This document shows, one piece after another, positions 53,735 through 62,211 of a DNA stretch of 64,000 bases (its first letter is position 1; the number at the start of each line of letters is the position of its first letter). Made by a program: the position numbers and the translations under genes. The stretch comes from JANSWP01 sp041941305 (lineage in GTDB: Bacteria; Bacteroidota; Bacteroidia; Chitinophagales; Saprospiraceae): contig JBGTQJ010000009.1 in the NCBI GenBank assembly GCA_041941305.1, forward strand, positions 62,001 through 126,000, read 5' to 3'. The notes under the pieces were generated by a model, which saw only the letters and a program-made list of their open reading frames with translations, had not been told where the DNA came from and ran no database searches.

Positions 53735-55078
53735 TTAATCTTCCGCCAGAAGTTGTTTCACAAAATTATCAAAATCCACAGTAAAATTCTCATATTCGCT
53801 TGTAGCAGGCCCTGCAAACCCAGTGTGAATTCTTCGAACTTGATTTTGCCGATCCAAAAAAATCAAGGTGGGGTAGGAGAGAATATGATTGAGCATTGGA
53901 AGGGATTTTACTGCTTCCTTTTTATTGTAATACCCTGCATGCGCTATTTCATAATCCATTCTAAAATGATCTTTGTAAGTATCGATTGCTTTAAATGCTT
54001 TCTCTTGCTCACGATGTTTTTCAAAAGCCAAACCTATAACTTCCAGATCTTCAAATTCATTTTCTTTCAGATAATCTGTTAAAAATTGGGTTTCGTCTCT
54101 GCAATTGGGACACCAGGTACCAAAAATTTGGACAATTTTTATTTTATTTTGATAGTTTTCATTTTCAAGTGAAATCATTTTACCTTCAGAATTGGGAAAC
54201 TCAAATTCAACCGTTTCATAATCTCCAATCAAATACGTTAAGGAGTCAGGGCTTTCGAGAACGGCTTCAGAATTGCGTTTAGCTTCCCATACCGATTGGT
54301 AATGTTTGCCTGAACGAAAGACCCCTAATAAAGACCCATCATCTTTAATTTTAGCATCAAACAAGAATGCATGTGCACCATCAAAACAGGATAGGTACAT
54401 TTTATCAGCTTGAACGGTTCCTTCCAAAAAGCGGTAATCGCCGGTTTCTGTCATAAAAGTTCCGGAAAGCTGATTTTCTTTTTGAACAAAATCACCAATG
54501 GCAGGATAAGCGCTTTCAGCGTCCTCAGAGAAGAGTACTTCCCATCTTCCAGTCAAATCAGCAGCAGGCTCTTTTTCCACAGTAGCAAACCGATGATCTT
54601 TTCCATAATTCGCCTTAAAAGGGACTTGATAGCTTCCACGTGTGGGAACATACCAATAACCCTCTAAGGCATTGTCCTCATAAAAAGCGATGATGTAGGA
54701 TTCATAGACCGGGAAGTTGATCCGGATACTGTCCTTGGCTCTTACTTTATTTCTTCCAAATGAGACATCTTTAACAGGAATTCTTTCAGCTCCGTTTATG
54801 ATTTCCAGGTAGAAAGTTCCATCATTATTGTAAATGACCTCAAACAAAAAAGGCAATTCACCCTCAACTACGTCATCTGAAACTCTTTTTGGAATATCTG
54901 GAATGTATTTGTTTTTCTTTTTGCCTTCTCCTTCCATCGGTGGCATGGGCTTTTTATCTAATACCAGCACCGCTCGCCAAATCCCAGGTGGCAAAGCTTC
55001 GTATTCATTTTGAACAGTAACACAGCTTGTGAATAAGATGCAATATAAAATTGCAAGTGGAAACCAGGTTCTAATCAT
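53735..55078 (-). CDS. TlpA-like thioredoxin-fold lipoprotein
   Basis: The 447-residue product has a lipobox (ILFTSC, Cys19). A beta-rich N-terminal region covers ~25-290 (PPGIWRAVLVLDKKP; LTGRWEVLFSEDAESAYPAIG; LSGTFMTETGDYRFLEGT). A C-terminal AhpC/TSA-thioredoxin domain (~300-440) carries the redox motif CPNC in IFGTWCPNCRDE and a cis-Pro loop (LSYPTLIFLDRQ). It is a periplasmic thiol-disulfide oxidoreductase of unknown partner. It is the first gene of the operon with the TIR-like/TPR/SDR fusion, although the two act in different compartments. Confidence 0.87.
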   Translation of the reverse strand: MIRTWFPLAILYCILFTSCVTVQNEYEALPPGIWRAVLVLDKKPMPPMEGEGKKKNKYIPDIPKRVSDDVVEGELPFLFEVIYNNDGTFYLEIINGAERIPVKDVSFGRNKVRAKDSIRINFPVYESYIIAFYEDNALEGYWYVPTRGSYQVPFKANYGKDHRFATVEKEPAADLTGRWEVLFSEDAESAYPAIGDFVQKENQLSGTFMTETGDYRFLEGTVQADKMYLSCFDGAHAFLFDAKIKDDGSLLGVFRSGKHYQSVWEAKRNSEAVLESPDSLTYLIGDYETVEFEFPNSEGKMISLENENYQNKIKIVQIFGTWCPNCRDETQFLTDYLKENEFEDLEVIGLAFEKHREQEKAFKAIDTYKDHFRMDYEIAHAGYYNKKEAVKSLPMLNHILSYPTLIFLDRQNQVRRIHTGFAGPATSEYENFTVDFDNFVKQLLAED

Positions 55079-55260
55079 TTTGTAAGTAATTGATTCTCAT
55101 TGATTTACAAGAATGATGAAAGATTTGAATTGTAAATCAATAAATCAAAAATCAAATAAGATTTGTGCGCGGTAAGGTCAACATGGGGGTAAGCCTTCTC
55201 AGCAAATATGTTTAGTCCTTTTGGGGGCTCAAAAATAGTAAAAAGAATTAGCCTGAAAAG

Positions 55261-55310
55261 TTCAAATTCAAGAATCAAAAAAGGTCTTGAACTTGATTCT
55301 TAAGCTTGAA
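55261..55310. repeat. Imperfect 18-bp hairpin
   Basis: Arms 55261-55278 and 55293-55310 (15/18) include AAGAATCAA/TTGATTCTT. It lies 22 bp after the stop of the gene ending at 55333 and might act as a weak terminator on the minus strand, but no strong T-run follows. Confidence 0.45.
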
Positions 55311-55332
55311 CTATGTAAACAAAAACGAATGT

Positions 55333-55866
55333 TTACTTGCTTCGTTCTCCTACAAATTGGTCCTCCTTGTATTTAAATAGTACATTAAATGAAGTCAAAC
55401 TACCATAAATTCTCGTGATGTACTGCTGTAAATTCACCTTTTCTTCATCAGTTAACTTGCTACTATTGATCCGTTGTTCCATCACTCGTAATCTGTCTCG
55501 AACCATAACGATTTTATGGAAAAAAGTATCAATTGGCATTTCCTTAGACTTGAGTGAATCGTCATATGGTTTTAGTATTAAAGTACCTTTATCCCATTTG
55601 TCACCCAATTCAACTATTTCAGAAATATCAGACCATGCTTTTAGAATTTTCATCAGGGATTTCTCAGCTTCATTGAAACTTACTGCTTCATTGGCTTCAA
55701 TGGCTTCCACTATATCCCATTTGTCATAGTCTCTTCCCACCATTTTAATTCCATAGAGCATAAAACAAACTTCATATGCAGCTTTGTGAAGACGAATGAT
55801 ACAGCCATCACCATAGGCAGCATGTTTGACTCTGGAGCCAACACCAAGCGTTTGGGTTTCTGTCAT
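55333..55866 (-). CDS. Uncharacterised protein with Tudor/SH3-like N-terminus
   Basis: The 177-residue cytoplasmic protein opens with a small beta-barrel-like segment (8-52, VGSRVKHAAYGDGCIIRLHK ... CFMLYGIKMVG). It resembles the GxxVxHxxFGxGxI pattern seen at the end of UvrD-type helicases and in CarD-like RNA polymerase-binding folds. A helical C-terminal part (~60-170, MVRDRLRVMEQRINSS) follows. It may bind nucleic acid or RNA polymerase, but that is inference. It is separated by about 250 bp from the TlpA-like gene. Confidence 0.72.
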   Translation of the reverse strand: MTETQTLGVGSRVKHAAYGDGCIIRLHKAAYEVCFMLYGIKMVGRDYDKWDIVEAIEANEAVSFNEAEKSLMKILKAWSDISEIVELGDKWDKGTLILKPYDDSLKSKEMPIDTFFHKIVMVRDRLRVMEQRINSSKLTDEEKVNLQQYITRIYGSLTSFNVLFKYKEDQFVGERSK

Positions 55867-55943
55867 AATTTTACGAATGTCATTGGTTTGAAAAATATCT
55901 AGATATTACGATTTAACAGGAAAATTGTTCCCTTTAAGCTGTA

Positions 55944-57254
55944 TTAATTTGCTGGTTGATAATGATCATCCCAATGTTTCTGTTTTGGTTCACCCAATTT
56001 TCCCAAACTTTTTGCTACCAGCATGGACACAGTAGCATCCCCTGTTACGTTTGTAATGGTACGGCACATATCCAGGGGCCTGTCTACAGCAAAAATCAAT
56101 GCCAATCCAGCTTCAGGTATGCCGGCTTGACCCAAAACAATAACCAACATAACCAATCCTGCACTTGGAACAGCGGCTGCTCCAATGGAGGCCAGGGTAG
56201 CAGTGAGCACAATGCCTAATTGAGCTGAAAGAGACAAATCAATACCAAAAGCCTGGGCAATGAATACAGCTGCAACAGCCTGATAACAACTGGTACCATC
56301 CATGTTTACTGTTGCTCCAATTGGCAATACAAAACTGGCAACTTCTTCGTCTACACCCAAATGTTCTTCTACTCTTTCCATAGTTACCGGAAGCGTAGCT
56401 GCACTGGAGCTGGTGGAAAATGCGAGCAACTGGGCAGGTGCAATACCGTTAAAGAAAAATTTATAGGATTTGCCAGTGAATATTTTTACCAATGTGGGAT
56501 AGAATACAACAATAAGAATAGCTAAACCAGTAAGAAGCGTAACCGAATATTGCAATAATGCGATAAAAATATCTGCACTGGGTGCCTCAGCTACCAGGGC
56601 TGCCAATAAACCAAATACGCCTATTGGAGCATAAATCATCAGCAAGTCAATTAGCTTCAATATTACCTCATTAAATCCATCAAAGAAGGCTTTGACGGGT
56701 CTGGCTTGCTTTTCTGGTATTAAAATTAATCCGATAGCAAAGAAAATGGTAAAGAAAATTACCTGGAGCATGTTGCCATTGTCGGAAGCAGCACCAAAAA
56801 TATTATCTGGTACCAAATCTACTAAAGGCTGTAAGGGACCTTCCCCTTTTTGTTCCTCTGCAAGTGAAATTTTTGCCTGAGCATCCCCTGCAAATTCCTG
56901 CATTAGTGATTCTCTGGTTTCTGCACTGATGGCATCACCTGGAGAAATTACATTGACCAATAATAAGCCCAATAAAACAGCAACTAAAGTCGTGAATAAA
57001 TATAATCCTATTGTTCGTCCACCCATTTGGGACAATTTGGAAATGTCTTTTAGATCTGATATCCCTTTTGTCAAAGACGCAATGATTAAAGGGACTGCAA
57101 TCAGCTTCAATGCATTAATGAAAATTGTTCCAAAAGGCTTAATCCAGTCTATTATCAATTCTTTTCCTCCGGAAAATTGAATGGCGATCCATCCAGCTAT
57201 CACACCGAGTACCATTCCAATAATAATTTTCCAGTGAAGTGCTAAGTTTTTCAT
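55944..57254 (-). CDS. Dicarboxylate/amino-acid:cation symporter (SLC1/DAACS family)
   Basis: The 436-residue protein has eight TM helices and two re-entrant hairpins: HP1 FSTSSSAATLPVTM, TM7 NMDGTSC, HP2 ASIGAAAVPSAG and TM8 DMCRTITNVTGDA. The TM8 Arg is the residue that binds the side-chain carboxylate in aspartate/glutamate carriers, so an acidic amino acid or dicarboxylate coupled to Na+ or H+ is predicted. Length and motif order are normal for GltP/GltPh-like carriers. It seems monocistronic; a palindrome lies upstream. Confidence 0.94.
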   Translation of the reverse strand: MKNLALHWKIIIGMVLGVIAGWIAIQFSGGKELIIDWIKPFGTIFINALKLIAVPLIIASLTKGISDLKDISKLSQMGGRTIGLYLFTTLVAVLLGLLLVNVISPGDAISAETRESLMQEFAGDAQAKISLAEEQKGEGPLQPLVDLVPDNIFGAASDNGNMLQVIFFTIFFAIGLILIPEKQARPVKAFFDGFNEVILKLIDLLMIYAPIGVFGLLAALVAEAPSADIFIALLQYSVTLLTGLAILIVVFYPTLVKIFTGKSYKFFFNGIAPAQLLAFSTSSSAATLPVTMERVEEHLGVDEEVASFVLPIGATVNMDGTSCYQAVAAVFIAQAFGIDLSLSAQLGIVLTATLASIGAAAVPSAGLVMLVIVLGQAGIPEAGLALIFAVDRPLDMCRTITNVTGDATVSMLVAKSLGKLGEPKQKHWDDHYQPAN

Positions 57255-57279
57255 TTGTTGGTTGTGTTAATGCGTAATT

Positions 57280-57359
57280 GTAGAACGGCTCTCCAGAGCC
57301 GCAACATGAGAAAAATGATTATTCAAACGAAGATTAATGGCTCTGGAGAGCCTGGCTAC
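57280..57359. repeat. GGCTCTGG-type hairpin, copy 2
   Basis: GGCTCTCCAGAGCC (57287-57300, itself a palindrome) and GGCTCTGGAGAGCC (57339-57352) are perfect complements, bordered by GTAG (57280) and CTAC (to 57359). It aligns with the element at 37653-37716 on both halves. Confidence 0.65.
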
Positions 57360-57381
57360 GTAGCCCGAAAATAGAAAAAAA

Positions 57382-58290
57382 TTAGAAGTTGTAACCGTTT
57401 AAAAATTCCCTGGTAAGCATTCTACGTTTTCCCTGCAATTGTAATTGATGAATTTGAACAAATCCATCCTTTGTAGCGATTTTTATAAATTTCTTGTTAT
57501 CAGTTATCAATTTCCCAGGTTCGAATTGGTGTTCAGCTATCTCTTTGGTCGTTTTTAAAATCTTGAATTGCTTTTGATCTAATGTTGCCCAGGCAGCGGG
57601 GTAGGGGCTTAAACCCCTTATAAAGTTATGAATGCTTTGGGTATCCTGGTTAAAATTGATTTCACATGTTTCATGGTATATTTTAGGGGCCTTGGTGACC
57701 AGGGAGTCATCCTGCGGCATCAATTCAAAACCACCCTTTTCAATTGCCTGAACTGTTTTTAATACGACATTGGCTCCTAAGTCCATCATCCTGTCATGAA
57801 TATCTCCGGCGGTATCGTTTTCTCCAATGGGCAACTTTTCCTGTAATAATATATCTCCAGTGTCAATTTCATGTTTAAGGAAAAATGTGGTGACCCCAGT
57901 TTCATTTTCTCCATTTATGATAGCCCAATTGATGGGAGCAGCCCCCCGATATTTGGGGAGTAAGGAACCATGCAGATTAAAAGTCCCGATTGATGGCATA
58001 TCCCAAACTACCACCGGCAACATTCGAAATGCCACCACAATTTGCAAATCAGCTTTTAGGGATCTCAATTCTTCCACGAATCCCGGAGCCTTTAAATTTT
58101 TGGGTTGCAAGACCTTTAATCCTTTTTCCACTGCAAATTTCTTGACAGCTGATTGAATTAATTTCTTATTGCCGCGACCACCATATTTATCAGTTGCGGT
58201 GATTACCCCTACTACCTCATAATCATTTTCCAAAAGTATGTTTAAAGATGGTACTGCAAATTCCGGAGTACCCATAAAGACAATTCTCAT
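57382..58290 (-). CDS. fmt: Methionyl-tRNA formyltransferase
   Basis: From ATG 58290 the product is 302 residues (a TTG six bases upstream is possible). It formylates initiator Met-tRNA using 10-formyl-tetrahydrofolate. The N-terminal Rossmann-like catalytic domain has VFMGTPEFAVPSL, the NLHGSLLPKYRGAAPINWAI motif (catalytic Asn and His) and the Asp in HEIDTGDILLQ. The C-terminal OB-like domain has SPYPAAWA. Length is normal. No def gene is adjacent, unlike in many bacteria. Confidence 0.96.
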   Translation of the reverse strand: MRIVFMGTPEFAVPSLNILLENDYEVVGVITATDKYGGRGNKKLIQSAVKKFAVEKGLKVLQPKNLKAPGFVEELRSLKADLQIVVAFRMLPVVVWDMPSIGTFNLHGSLLPKYRGAAPINWAIINGENETGVTTFFLKHEIDTGDILLQEKLPIGENDTAGDIHDRMMDLGANVVLKTVQAIEKGGFELMPQDDSLVTKAPKIYHETCEINFNQDTQSIHNFIRGLSPYPAAWATLDQKQFKILKTTKEIAEHQFEPGKLITDNKKFIKIATKDGFVQIHQLQLQGKRRMLTREFLNGYNF

Positions 58291-58457
58291 TGACAAAATA
58301 CATTTTCCTTATTCAAAAGAGGTGCTCGGACAGAGGAACTCTAATGTTCTAAAGTAATATTGAAGGAGCAAAGATTAAATAATTTAGAGAAAACCAGTCG
58401 TTTAAAGTTTAGGATTACCTTTTAGGGAATAAAGAACTGTTTCCTGGCTTCAATTCT

Positions 58458-58489
58458 TTGTTCCTTCCTTATTTATTGACTTTCTTTGC
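58458..58489 (+). promoter_or_regulatory. Probable promoter of the lipase gene
   Basis: TTTG at 58458-58461, a 20-bp spacer and TTTCTTTG at 58482-58489 differ from the consensus TAnnTTTG at one base. It would give a short leader to the ATG at 58519. Confidence 0.4.
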
Positions 58490-58518
58490 CCAAAAATTTC
58501 ACATCTGCTTAGAAAAGT

Positions 58519-59352
58519 ATGCAAGACCACGAATTTCATTGGAGTCTGAAAGACGGAAAAAAAGTTTATGCCAGGGAATGGATGACAGCTGCTCCAAAGG
58601 GAGTAATATGTATCGTGCATGGGCTAGGTGAACATTGTAACCGCTACAATCATGTCGCCAAATTTTTCAATGAAAATGATTTTGCTCTGATGGGTGTTGA
58701 CTTGGCAGGACATGGCCGCACAGAAGGCAAGAAATGTCATGTGGAAGGTTTGGACGTATTTCTGGAACAGGTAGAAACTTTATTGTCTAAGGCTTCCGAA
58801 AAATATCCTGGTCTTCCAATATTGCTCTATGGGCATAGCATGGGAGGTAATATTGTTTTGAATTATGTGCTGAGGCGAAAACCCAAAATTCGTGGTCTGA
58901 TTGTAAGCGGTCCCTGGATTCAAACTACAGAGAAACCACCTGCCTTGCTCATTTTTATCGGTCGGATATTGAATTGGGTGAGCCCTGGTTTGGTTCTGTC
59001 AAACAATTTGAATGTGCCAAAAATTAGTAAAGATCCAGAAGTGGTTCAGGCATATATAGATGATCCCTATGTTTATAGAGGAATTTCAGCCAGAATGGCA
59101 TCAGAAATGTTAGATGCAGCAAATTGGCTTGATAAATACGAAGGAGAAATGCCAATACCGACCTTAATTATGCATGGTAGTGAGGATGGTTTGACCTCGC
59201 CAAAAGCCAGTCTTGATTTCTCAAAAAGGGTTGAGGGAATTGTTGTTCATAAAATGTGGGAAGGATTGTATCACGAAATTCATAATGAAAAAGAACAGAA
59301 CGAGGTGTTTGATTATACATTAAATTGGATAAAAAACCTGATTAAGACATAA
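58519..59352 (+). CDS. Alpha/beta hydrolase, monoacylglycerol-lipase-like
   Basis: The 277-residue cytoplasmic hydrolase has VHGLGEHCNRYNHVAKFF (oxyanion HG), GVDLAGHGRTEGK, nucleophile elbow YGHSMGGNI, Asp in MHGSEDGLTSP and His in LYHEIHNE. This matches the monoacylglycerol lipase/lysophospholipase (PldB-like) group in layout and length. It likely releases fatty acids from monoglycerides or lysophospholipids. The SCP2-domain gene 100 bp downstream also relates to lipids. Confidence 0.9.
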   Translation: MQDHEFHWSLKDGKKVYAREWMTAAPKGVICIVHGLGEHCNRYNHVAKFFNENDFALMGVDLAGHGRTEGKKCHVEGLDVFLEQVETLLSKASEKYPGLPILLYGHSMGGNIVLNYVLRRKPKIRGLIVSGPWIQTTEKPPALLIFIGRILNWVSPGLVLSNNLNVPKISKDPEVVQAYIDDPYVYRGISARMASEMLDAANWLDKYEGEMPIPTLIMHGSEDGLTSPKASLDFSKRVEGIVVHKMWEGLYHEIHNEKEQNEVFDYTLNWIKNLIKT

Positions 59353-59452
59353 AACAGAAGACTGCTTGATTGGTAGAAATCATTCAAAAAAGATGCTTGT
59401 TTTCTTCAATGGCGGTCTTCTGACTAGCGTATATTCAAATCAATAGATACCA

Positions 59453-59770
59453 ATGACAGCAAAAGAATTTTTACATGGTCTTCCTGCTAAAGCTCCTGCA
59501 GGTAGTTTGGAGGGAATTGACACCAATTTTCATTTTGATATTTCTGGAGATGGAGGTGGACAATTTGCAGTTGTTATTTCCGATGGTCAAATGATGGTAC
59601 ACGATACTTTTGAAGGTCAGGAAAGCTGCAAGATCACAGCTAGCAATGACAATTTTGTAAAAGTACTAAAAGGAGAGTTAAACCCGATGATGGCGGTAAT
59701 GACTGGAAAAGTGAAAATATCCAACCAGGGAGAATTGTTAAAATACGCCAAATTTTTTGGCTTGATGTAA
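59453..59770 (+). CDS. SCP2 sterol-binding-domain protein
   Basis: The 105-residue protein is one SCP2 domain: YHFDI-type strand FHFDISGDGGGQFAVVISDG, SCKITASNDNFVKVLKGELNPM and the end MTGKVKISNQGELLKYAKFF. It is a small lipid-binding module with a hydrophobic cavity, possibly carrying acyl or sterol-like ligands. It lies downstream of the lipase and upstream of a GC-rich palindrome. No fused enzyme domain is present. Confidence 0.92.
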   Translation: MTAKEFLHGLPAKAPAGSLEGIDTNFHFDISGDGGGQFAVVISDGQMMVHDTFEGQESCKITASNDNFVKVLKGELNPMMAVMTGKVKISNQGELLKYAKFFGLM

Positions 59771-59797
59771 TATTTTTTAAATCCAAAAATGTAAATT

Positions 59798-59960
59798 CTT
59801 TGTAAACTAAGTTTTCTATCATTTAGTTTTCATGCCTGTGGCGCGAAAACAGAGGGGATTTGGGGGAGAAACGAGGTGCATCGTACCTCGTTTCTCCCCC
59901 AAGCCCCCTTCCTGAGCCGCCGCAGGCGGCGAAGAGTATTAGAAAACTTAGTTTACAAAG
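59798..59960. repeat. Nested palindrome with perfect 21-bp ends
   Basis: The 163-bp element has perfect 21-bp terminal arms (59798-59818 and 59940-59960, CTTTGTAAACTAAGTTTTCT...). An inner 18-bp hairpin (59860-59877 with 59885-59902) has GGGGGAGAAACGAGGT, and a small GC hairpin CCGCCgcaGGCGG lies beside it. The GC-rich centre contrasts with the AT-rich ends. It resembles the element at 2764-2906. It ends 15 bp before the folD ATG. Confidence 0.75.
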
Positions 59961-59975
59961 TAGTAAATCCATATT

Positions 59976-60857
59976 ATGGAATTAATAGATGGCAAAGGAT
60001 TATCTAAAATCATTAAAGCAGAAATTGCGATTGAGGTAGATAAAATCAAAACGGAAGGTGGAAAAATTCCACATCTGGCAGCTGTTTTGGTTGGGGAAGA
60101 CCCGGCTAGCCAGGTATATGTAAGAAATAAGGTTCGCTCTTGTGAGCAATGTGGCTTTAAATCTACCCTGGTCAAAAAAGAGGCAAATATTACTGAGGAA
60201 GAATTGTTAAAAATCGTGGATGATTTGAACAATGATCCAGACATAGATGGATTTATTGTGCAGTTGCCGCTTCCAAAACACATTGATGAATTAAAGGTAA
60301 CCCTGGCTATAGATCCAAAAAAGGACGTTGATGGTTTTCATCCGGTTAATTTTGGGCGAATGGCTCAGGGGCTCCCTTCTTATCTACCTGCTACCCCAAA
60401 TGGTATTATTACTATGCTCGAAAGATATGGAATTGACACCTCAGGTAAACATGCTGTAGTGATCGGTAGAAGTAATATTGTAGGCACCCCAATGAGCATT
60501 CTCCTTTCAAGAAAGGCCAAGATTGGAAACTGTACTGTAACATTAACACATAGTCGAACCAAAGATTTGCCTGCCGAGGTAAAAAGAGCAGATATAATCG
60601 TAGCTGCAATTGGAATTGCTGATTTTGTGAAAGCAGATATGGTCAAGGAGGGAGCCGTGGTTATTGATGTCGGAATCAATCGCGTAGAAGATGCTACTGC
60701 AAAAAGGGGGTATCGCCTTAAAGGAGATGTAGATTTTGAAACTGTCGCACCAAAATGTAGCTTTATTACACCGGTGCCAGGTGGAGTAGGACCCATGACA
60801 GTTACTTCTCTATTGATGAATACCCTGAAAGCTTCCCGCAATGAAGTTTATGGCTAA
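59976..60857 (+). CDS. folD: Bifunctional methylenetetrahydrofolate dehydrogenase/cyclohydrolase
   Basis: The 293-residue cytoplasmic enzyme converts 5,10-methylene-THF to 10-formyl-THF in two steps (NADP-dependent dehydrogenase and cyclohydrolase). Motifs are Tyr48 and Lys52 in YVRNK, QLPLPKHID, KDVDGFHPVNFGR, the nucleotide loop VIGRSNIVGTPM and PVPGGVGPMTVTSLLMNT. Its product feeds Fmt and purine synthesis; fmt is 1.7 kb away on the other strand. The palindrome just upstream leaves only 15 bp for a leader, so transcription probably starts inside or before that element. Confidence 0.97.
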   Translation: MELIDGKGLSKIIKAEIAIEVDKIKTEGGKIPHLAAVLVGEDPASQVYVRNKVRSCEQCGFKSTLVKKEANITEEELLKIVDDLNNDPDIDGFIVQLPLPKHIDELKVTLAIDPKKDVDGFHPVNFGRMAQGLPSYLPATPNGIITMLERYGIDTSGKHAVVIGRSNIVGTPMSILLSRKAKIGNCTVTLTHSRTKDLPAEVKRADIIVAAIGIADFVKADMVKEGAVVIDVGINRVEDATAKRGYRLKGDVDFETVAPKCSFITPVPGGVGPMTVTSLLMNTLKASRNEVYG

Positions 60858-60868
60858 TTTATAATTTG

Positions 60869-60953
60869 ATGCTCCAATTCTACCATACTATGATTCTGCG
60901 ATTTTGAAATGCTACAGGTATTCAACCATCGTAGAATTGTAGAATTACAGCAT
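60869..60953. repeat. Imperfect palindrome after folD
   Basis: ATGCTCCAATTCTAC (60869-60883) and GTAGAATTACAGCAT (60939-60953) match at 13 of 15 positions, with internal GATTCTGCGATT/ATCGTAGAATTGT pairing. Probably a dispersed repeat. Confidence 0.5.
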
Positions 60954-61060
60954 AAAATAAGCTGTGTTAGTCCATGAAAAGCAAACGTAGGCCTTAAAAT
61001 CAGTTTCTTTTTCATTAATTTAGGCCTTTTATGTTGTTCTTATACTTGTGAAAACTGAAA

Positions 61061-61127
61061 GATTGTTTTATTGCCTGGTTGATATTTTTCATTAGACTTT
61101 ATTCTTTAATCAGGCAATTAAACAATC
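61061..61127. repeat. 22-bp hairpin in the leader of the coiled-coil gene
   Basis: GATTGTTTTATTGCCTGGTTGA (61061-61082) and its near complement (61106-61127) match at 19 of 22 positions with a 23-nt loop. It ends 21 bp before the ATG at 61149. A smaller AGGCCT-based palindrome lies just upstream (60990-61030). Confidence 0.55.
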
Positions 61128-61148
61128 CAAACAACAAACAATCTATAT

Positions 61149-62153
61149 ATGTCTGATATTGCTCCAGATTTTGGTCAAAAGAAATCGTTTTGGTCTCGTC
61201 CTGAAGGAATTACCGGCGCTATTTTTTTAGCAGCCATCGTTGCAGGTCTTGGCTTTCTGGCCTATTCATTGCCTTGGGCAGTCATTCTTGCCAATACCAT
61301 GTACCTGATACTCACCATCGTAGCGGTGGCAGCAGTACTTTATATGATTTTAGATCCCAAAATGCGCAATCTCGTTTGGTACATGTACAAAAGTGTAATG
61401 CGTTGGGTTACAGGTGTTTTTGTACAAATTGATCCGATTGGAATTTTGAAAAGCTATGTAGAAGATTTGCAGGACAACTTGTCAAAGATGAGCAAACAAA
61501 TTGGTGCAATTCGTGGACAAATGCGCAAGTTGGATAACCTGATGAAGACCAACAGCAAAGAGATTGATAAGAATATGAAATTGGCAAGTGCAGCAAAGGA
61601 GAAGGGAAATGATAAACAATTGATGTTGTCTTCAAGAAAGGCAGCTCGTTTGCAGGAAACCAACGAAAAGTATAAAAAACTGCACAATCGCATGCAGGTC
61701 ATGTATCGCATTTTGGACAAAATGTACCAGAATTCAGAAATTTTATTGGAAGACACTAAAGATCAGGTTCAGTTGAAAGAACAGGAACGTAAAGCCATTC
61801 GCGCTTCACACTCCGCAATGAAATCTGCAATGAGCGTAATTTCTGGTGATCCTGATAAGCGCGCTATGTTTGATGCGGCTTTGGAGAGTATTGCTGATGA
61901 TTTGGCAAATAAAGTTGGAGAGATGGAACAATTTATGGAAATGTCTGCCAACTTTATGGACTCTGTTGATTTACAAAATGGTATTTTTGAAGAGGAAGGA
62001 TTGAAAATGTTGGAGCAATGGGAAGAGAAAAGTACCCTGCTCCTGATGGGAGATTCTGCCAAAACTTCAAACACGCTGGATCTAAACGCTCCTACTTCCT
62101 TACCAGAAAAACAAAAAAGCGGAAACACTTCCTACGATAATTTGTTTGAGTAA
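61149..62153 (+). CDS. PspA-like coiled-coil membrane protein
   Basis: The 334-residue protein has a soluble start (FWSRPEGITG), two TM helices (~20-42 and ~45-68), then a long coiled coil (~90-225, KSYVEDLQDNLSKMSKQIGAIRGQM ... TNEKYKKLHNRMQVMYR). A C-terminal segment contains KRAMFDAALESIADDLANKVG and an acidic/Ser end. The repeated basic/acidic heptads recall PspA/IM30 or band-7-linked coiled coils, suggesting membrane-surface assembly. It is followed at 58 bp by a VWA-domain gene, so the pair is probably functionally linked. Confidence 0.7.
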   Translation: MSDIAPDFGQKKSFWSRPEGITGAIFLAAIVAGLGFLAYSLPWAVILANTMYLILTIVAVAAVLYMILDPKMRNLVWYMYKSVMRWVTGVFVQIDPIGILKSYVEDLQDNLSKMSKQIGAIRGQMRKLDNLMKTNSKEIDKNMKLASAAKEKGNDKQLMLSSRKAARLQETNEKYKKLHNRMQVMYRILDKMYQNSEILLEDTKDQVQLKEQERKAIRASHSAMKSAMSVISGDPDKRAMFDAALESIADDLANKVGEMEQFMEMSANFMDSVDLQNGIFEEEGLKMLEQWEEKSTLLLMGDSAKTSNTLDLNAPTSLPEKQKSGNTSYDNLFE

Positions 62154-62211
62154 AAGTTCCCGGTTCGATTTCCCTGAACCCGGTTTGTAGACACACAATT
62201 GGGTACAGGGA

